DNA of 19,239 nt from positions 1 to 19,239 of the forward strand of contig NZ_JOIX01000114.1 of NCBI RefSeq assembly GCF_000720175.1, in the 5' to 3' direction. The notes beneath the pieces are model-generated. The model was not told the DNA's origin. It was given only the letters and a program-made list of their open reading frames with translations, and did no database searches. Both the position numbers and the translations under genes were made by a program. Positions 17,159 to 19,239 of the stretch are shown one piece after another. Origin of the DNA: Streptomyces sp. NRRL S-337 (GTDB taxonomy: Bacteria; Actinomycetota; Actinomycetes; Streptomycetales; Streptomycetaceae). How positions within the stretch are numbered: the stretch's first letter is position 1; every line of letters begins with the position of its first letter.

Positions 17159-17929
17159 ATGGCTCGGCGCTTCGGTATCGAGGGCGGCATCATCGGAGTG
17201 GTGGCGGCGGCGGTGGTGTCGCTGGGGATCGTCGGGGCGGTCGCCTCCGGCCAACTCGGCGGCCCGTCCAAGGCCGAGGCGGACACCCTCGGCAGGCAGG
17301 CCGCGCGGGCACCGAAGATCGCCCCGGTCGACCCGTCCATCGTGCACGCCTCCGACCGCCCCGGCCGCAGCCTGAACATCACCATCGACGACGGCCCGGA
17401 CCCGGTCTGGACCCCCAAGGTCCTGGAGGTGCTGAAGAAGCACGACGTCAAGGCCGTCTTCTGCATGATCGGCCCGCAGGCCAGGGCCCACCCCGAGCTG
17501 GTCAAGCAGGTGGTGGCCGCCGGGCACAAGCTCTGCGACCACACCGTCAGCCACAACACCGGCATGGACCACCAGCCGGAGAGCTACCAGTCGCAGCAGA
17601 TCCTCGACGCCCAGAAGATGATCGAGGACGCGGCGGGCGGCGCGAAGGTCGAGTACTACCGTGCGCCCGGCGGCGCCTTCACCCCGTACAGCCGGAAGCT
17701 GGCCGCCGCCCACGGCATGCGCCCGCTCGGCTGGAACGTCGACAGCAAGGACTTCGAGAGCGGCAGCGTCGAGGCGATCGAGGCCACCGTCCGCGGGGAG
17801 ATCGGCAACGGGCCGACCGTCCTCTTCCACGACGGCGGCGGCAACCGCGCCCTCACCGTCGCGTCGCTGGACCGCCTGCTGCCGTGGATGAAGCAGCAGG
17901 GGTACGGGTTCGGCTTCCCGAAGCGCTGA
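17159..17929 (+). CDS. Secreted polysaccharide deacetylase (NodB homology domain)
   Basis: The 256-residue product begins with a signal peptide or N-terminal anchor (MARRFGIEGG, then a hydrophobic stretch at about 11-30). The NodB fold shows motif 1 TIDDGPD (D77-D78), motif 2 HTVSHN (metal ligands H128 and H132), motif 3 RAPGG (168-172), motif 4 GWNVDSKDF and motif 5 LFHDGGG with catalytic His224. It should remove acetyl groups from an N-acetylated glycan, probably peptidoglycan or a surface polysaccharide. I prefer the ATG at 17159. A GTG at 17084 would add 25 His/Gly-rich residues, including a rare ATA codon, in front of the signal peptide. It is divergent from the two-component operon, a plausible regulator. 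Confidence 0.92.
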   Translation: MARRFGIEGGIIGVVAAAVVSLGIVGAVASGQLGGPSKAEADTLGRQAARAPKIAPVDPSIVHASDRPGRSLNITIDDGPDPVWTPKVLEVLKKHDVKAVFCMIGPQARAHPELVKQVVAAGHKLCDHTVSHNTGMDHQPESYQSQQILDAQKMIEDAAGGAKVEYYRAPGGAFTPYSRKLAAAHGMRPLGWNVDSKDFESGSVEAIEATVRGEIGNGPTVLFHDGGGNRALTVASLDRLLPWMKQQGYGFGFPKR

Positions 17930-17954
17930 CGCGCCCCATCCTCAAGATGTGAAG

Positions 17955-17992
17955 CGGCCGTCGCCCCGGGGAACTCCCCGGGGCGACGGCCG
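17955..17992. terminator. Strong hairpin terminator after the deacetylase gene
   Basis: CGGCCGTCGCCCCGGGG at 17955-17971 and its exact complement at 17976-17992 form a 17-bp stem with an AACT loop. It extends by a G-T and an A-T pair and is followed by TTCT on the plus strand. It lies 26 bp after the deacetylase stop. The SsgA-like gene converges from the other side 160 bp away, so the hairpin may serve both. Confidence 0.88.
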
Positions 17993-18153
17993 TTCTGCGA
18001 GCCGGCGGCGCCGGTGACGTCACGGCGCGGTCGGCCCAGTCTGTGGGCATCGGCCTGGGTGGCCGCGTTCGGCGTTCGAGGCCGACGGTCAGCATGTGGT
18101 GTGTGTTTCCGGCCGCCCGTCGCTGTCCACCGGCCCGGGCTTCCGCCGCGGTC

Positions 18154-18567
18154 CTACGCCGCGCCGAACAGCTCGGCGAGCCCGCGGTCCATGCTCAGGT
18201 GGGCGAGTTCACTGCCGGCCGGCACGGCCTCGTACGACCGGTCCAGGAACCGCCGCACGTCCACCGTGTCCAACTGCACCATCGCGATGCCCTCGTCCGC
18301 GTGGAACTCCATCACCGTGCGGTCCGGGCCGCACGGCCGCACCCGGACGTCGCCCCGCCCGGCCGGCGCCCGCAGCCCCTCCGCCAGCAGCTCACGCGCG
18401 AACGCCCAGTCCACCGCCGAGCCGTCCAGCGAGATCTCCGGCGGGAAGGACATCCGTACGGCCAGCGGGTCGGCGGGCTGGTAGTGCAACACCGCGGGCA
18501 CCGCGTACGGGCCGGGGGCGGTGGCGATGAGACGGACCTGGACGGCGTGGTCGATGACGGTGTTCAT
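18154..18567 (-). CDS. SsgA-like sporulation/cell-division protein (SALP family)
   Basis: The 137-residue product matches the SsgA-like family, which is essentially confined to sporulating actinomycetes: YAVPAVLHYQPADPLAVRMS near the start, then VDWAFARELLAEGLRAPAGR, GDVRVRPCGPDRTVMEFHA and FLDRSYEAVPAGSE. These proteins guide septum placement and cell-wall remodelling during sporulation; SsgB, for example, recruits FtsZ. The paralogue cannot be fixed from sequence alone, though it reads closer to SsgD/SsgE-type members than to SsgA or SsgB, so no symbol is given. The ATG at 18567 has GAGGGAG eight bases upstream. It lies 95 bp downstream of the PH-domain gene on the same strand. Confidence 0.92.
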   Translation of the reverse strand: MNTVIDHAVQVRLIATAPGPYAVPAVLHYQPADPLAVRMSFPPEISLDGSAVDWAFARELLAEGLRAPAGRGDVRVRPCGPDRTVMEFHADEGIAMVQLDTVDVRRFLDRSYEAVPAGSELAHLSMDRGLAELFGAA

Positions 18568-18662
18568 CGCGCTGCTCCCTCACGGCTGTGGTTGGGCAAT
18601 GGCTCGTCCAGTAGGACGGTGTGCCCGCTCTCGCCGTGCACGCGACAGGGGTGTGATGTATC

Positions 18663-19189
18663 TCATGTTGCCGGGCTCTTGCCGGAACGATGGAGCCCCT
18701 GCTGCGTTCTCCCCGAACTGCCCGGGAACTGCCGGGAATCCCTCGGGGCCACCGGGGATTCCCCGGCTGGAACCAGGAACTCCGCCAGAATCCCCGGCCC
18801 CGCGGCCGCCGCGAATCCGGCCGCCTCGCTTGCCGCCAGATCCCGGATGCGGTAACCGTCCTCACCCGCCGCGACCGCCGCGGTCAACGTGACCAGACCG
18901 GACCGGCGGGTGAACGGCGAATCCGTGAACGTCCACGCCGCGATCGCGGACCGCCGGAGGACGAGGGTGTCGCGGCTGAAGGTGCCCGACCGGGCGACCA
19001 GAAAGCCGCCCTGGAGACCGTGCCCCAGACTGCGGTACGCGTCCCGCGCCAGCCACAGCACCAGCGGCGTGGCCACCACCGCGAAGACCCAGGCGCAGTG
19101 CAGCAGTACGGGGGTGAGGGTCACTCCCAGCCCGGCGAGCAGCGCGGTACCGGGCAGCACGACGCACACCATCCCGCGCACCCTGCGGC
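18663..19189 (-). CDS. Membrane PH-domain protein (YdbT-like), 3' part, cut at the contig end
   Basis: Genomic sequence of this minus-strand gene ends at 19189, where adapter begins. The frame is still open there, so the 172-residue reading from an internal Met at 19181 is only the C-terminal part. It has two hydrophobic segments at about 5-25 and 28-46, then a bacterial PH (bPH2/DUF304) domain: YRSLGHGLQGGFLVARSGTF, LVLRRSAIAAWTFTDSPF, RSGLVTLTAAV and YRIRDL. The pair-of-helices-then-PH arrangement is that of YdbS/YdbT proteins, so at least one more domain is expected beyond the edge. The C-terminus is short and polar. The function of the family is poorly known. Confidence 0.75.
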
Positions 19190-19239
19190 CTGTCTCTTAT
19201 ACACATCTCCGAGCCCACGAGACGGACTCCTATCTCGTA
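19190..19239. other. Illumina Nextera adapter and index read-through (non-genomic)
   Basis: CTGTCTCTTATACACATCT at 19190-19208 is the 19-bp Tn5 mosaic-end reverse complement. It is followed by CCGAGCCCACGAGAC (19209-19223, Nextera read-2 adapter), an eight-base index GGACTCCT (19224-19231, which I recall as i7 index N705), and ATCTCGTA (19232-19239), the start of the P7-side sequence. Base 19190 could be genomic or adapter, since C is expected in either. The minus-strand translation of this segment gives the well-known artefact peptide MGSEMCIRDR. Nothing biological should be called here. Confidence 0.97.

Noticed and set aside
18014..18023. GTGACGTCAC palindrome between the terminator and the SsgA-like gene
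   Set aside because: A 10-bp palindrome in GC-rich DNA is not rare, and it lies between two gene ends with no promoter nearby.
18862..19218. Minus-strand frame starting MGSEMCIRDR
   Set aside because: The start lies in Nextera adapter; the remainder is out of frame with the PH-domain gene.

Overview
The window is high-GC actinobacterial chromosomal DNA, almost certainly Streptomyces. The strongest lineage markers are an SsgA-like protein, a DUF5753 XRE regulator grouped with a DUF397 protein and an RsbW-like ATPase (the whiJ/abaA type of locus), and a PF04672-type methyltransferase. These families are largely confined to Streptomyces and close relatives. No rRNA, tRNA, CRISPR array, integrase or insertion sequence was seen. 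The last 50 bases (19190-19239) are not genomic: they match an Illumina Nextera adapter plus index, so the right edge is a raw contig end.

Layout, left to right. (a) 1-764: the 5' part of a minus-strand gene for a repetitive bacterial Ig-like protein that runs off the left edge. It has about 100-residue repeats and no recognisable signal peptide. (b) 1079-2432, minus: a class I SAM methyltransferase preceded by an ABC-ATPase remnant lacking Walker A and the catalytic glutamate. (c) 2737-5628: a Streptomyces-type regulatory island with a PF04672-like methyltransferase (+), a WhiJ-like XRE/DUF5753 regulator (-), a DUF397 protein (-) and an RsbW-like ATPase (+). It holds an 18-bp perfect palindrome and a triple TTGCAC-like repeat in its intergenic spaces. 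(d) 5713-6615: a LysR regulator (+). (e) 6612-12194, minus: mutA, mutB, meaB and a small unknown gene. This is the adenosylcobalamin-dependent methylmalonyl-CoA mutase with its GTPase chaperone, and the active-site residues favour methylmalonyl-CoA over isobutyryl-CoA mutase. (f) 12355-13644: a secreted DUF4185/DUF5005-like protein (+). (g) 13663-17011, minus: response regulator, sensor kinase, lipoprotein and DUF1992 protein; the first three overlap by 4 bp each. Divergent from these is a secreted polysaccharide deacetylase (17159-17929, +) ending at a 17-bp perfect hairpin. (h) 18154-19189, minus: an SsgA-like protein and the 3' part of a membrane PH-domain protein cut by the contig end.

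Functionally, the mut operon interconverts succinyl-CoA and methylmalonyl-CoA, linking central metabolism with the extender-unit pool for polyketides. Region (g) looks like an envelope-sensing two-component system with its own lipoprotein and a divergent cell-wall-modifying enzyme. Region (c) is a developmental or antibiotic-control type locus. The least ordinary items are the leaderless Ig-repeat protein, the four-gene island (c) with its candidate operators, the ABC remnant beside the methyltransferase, and the adapter tail.
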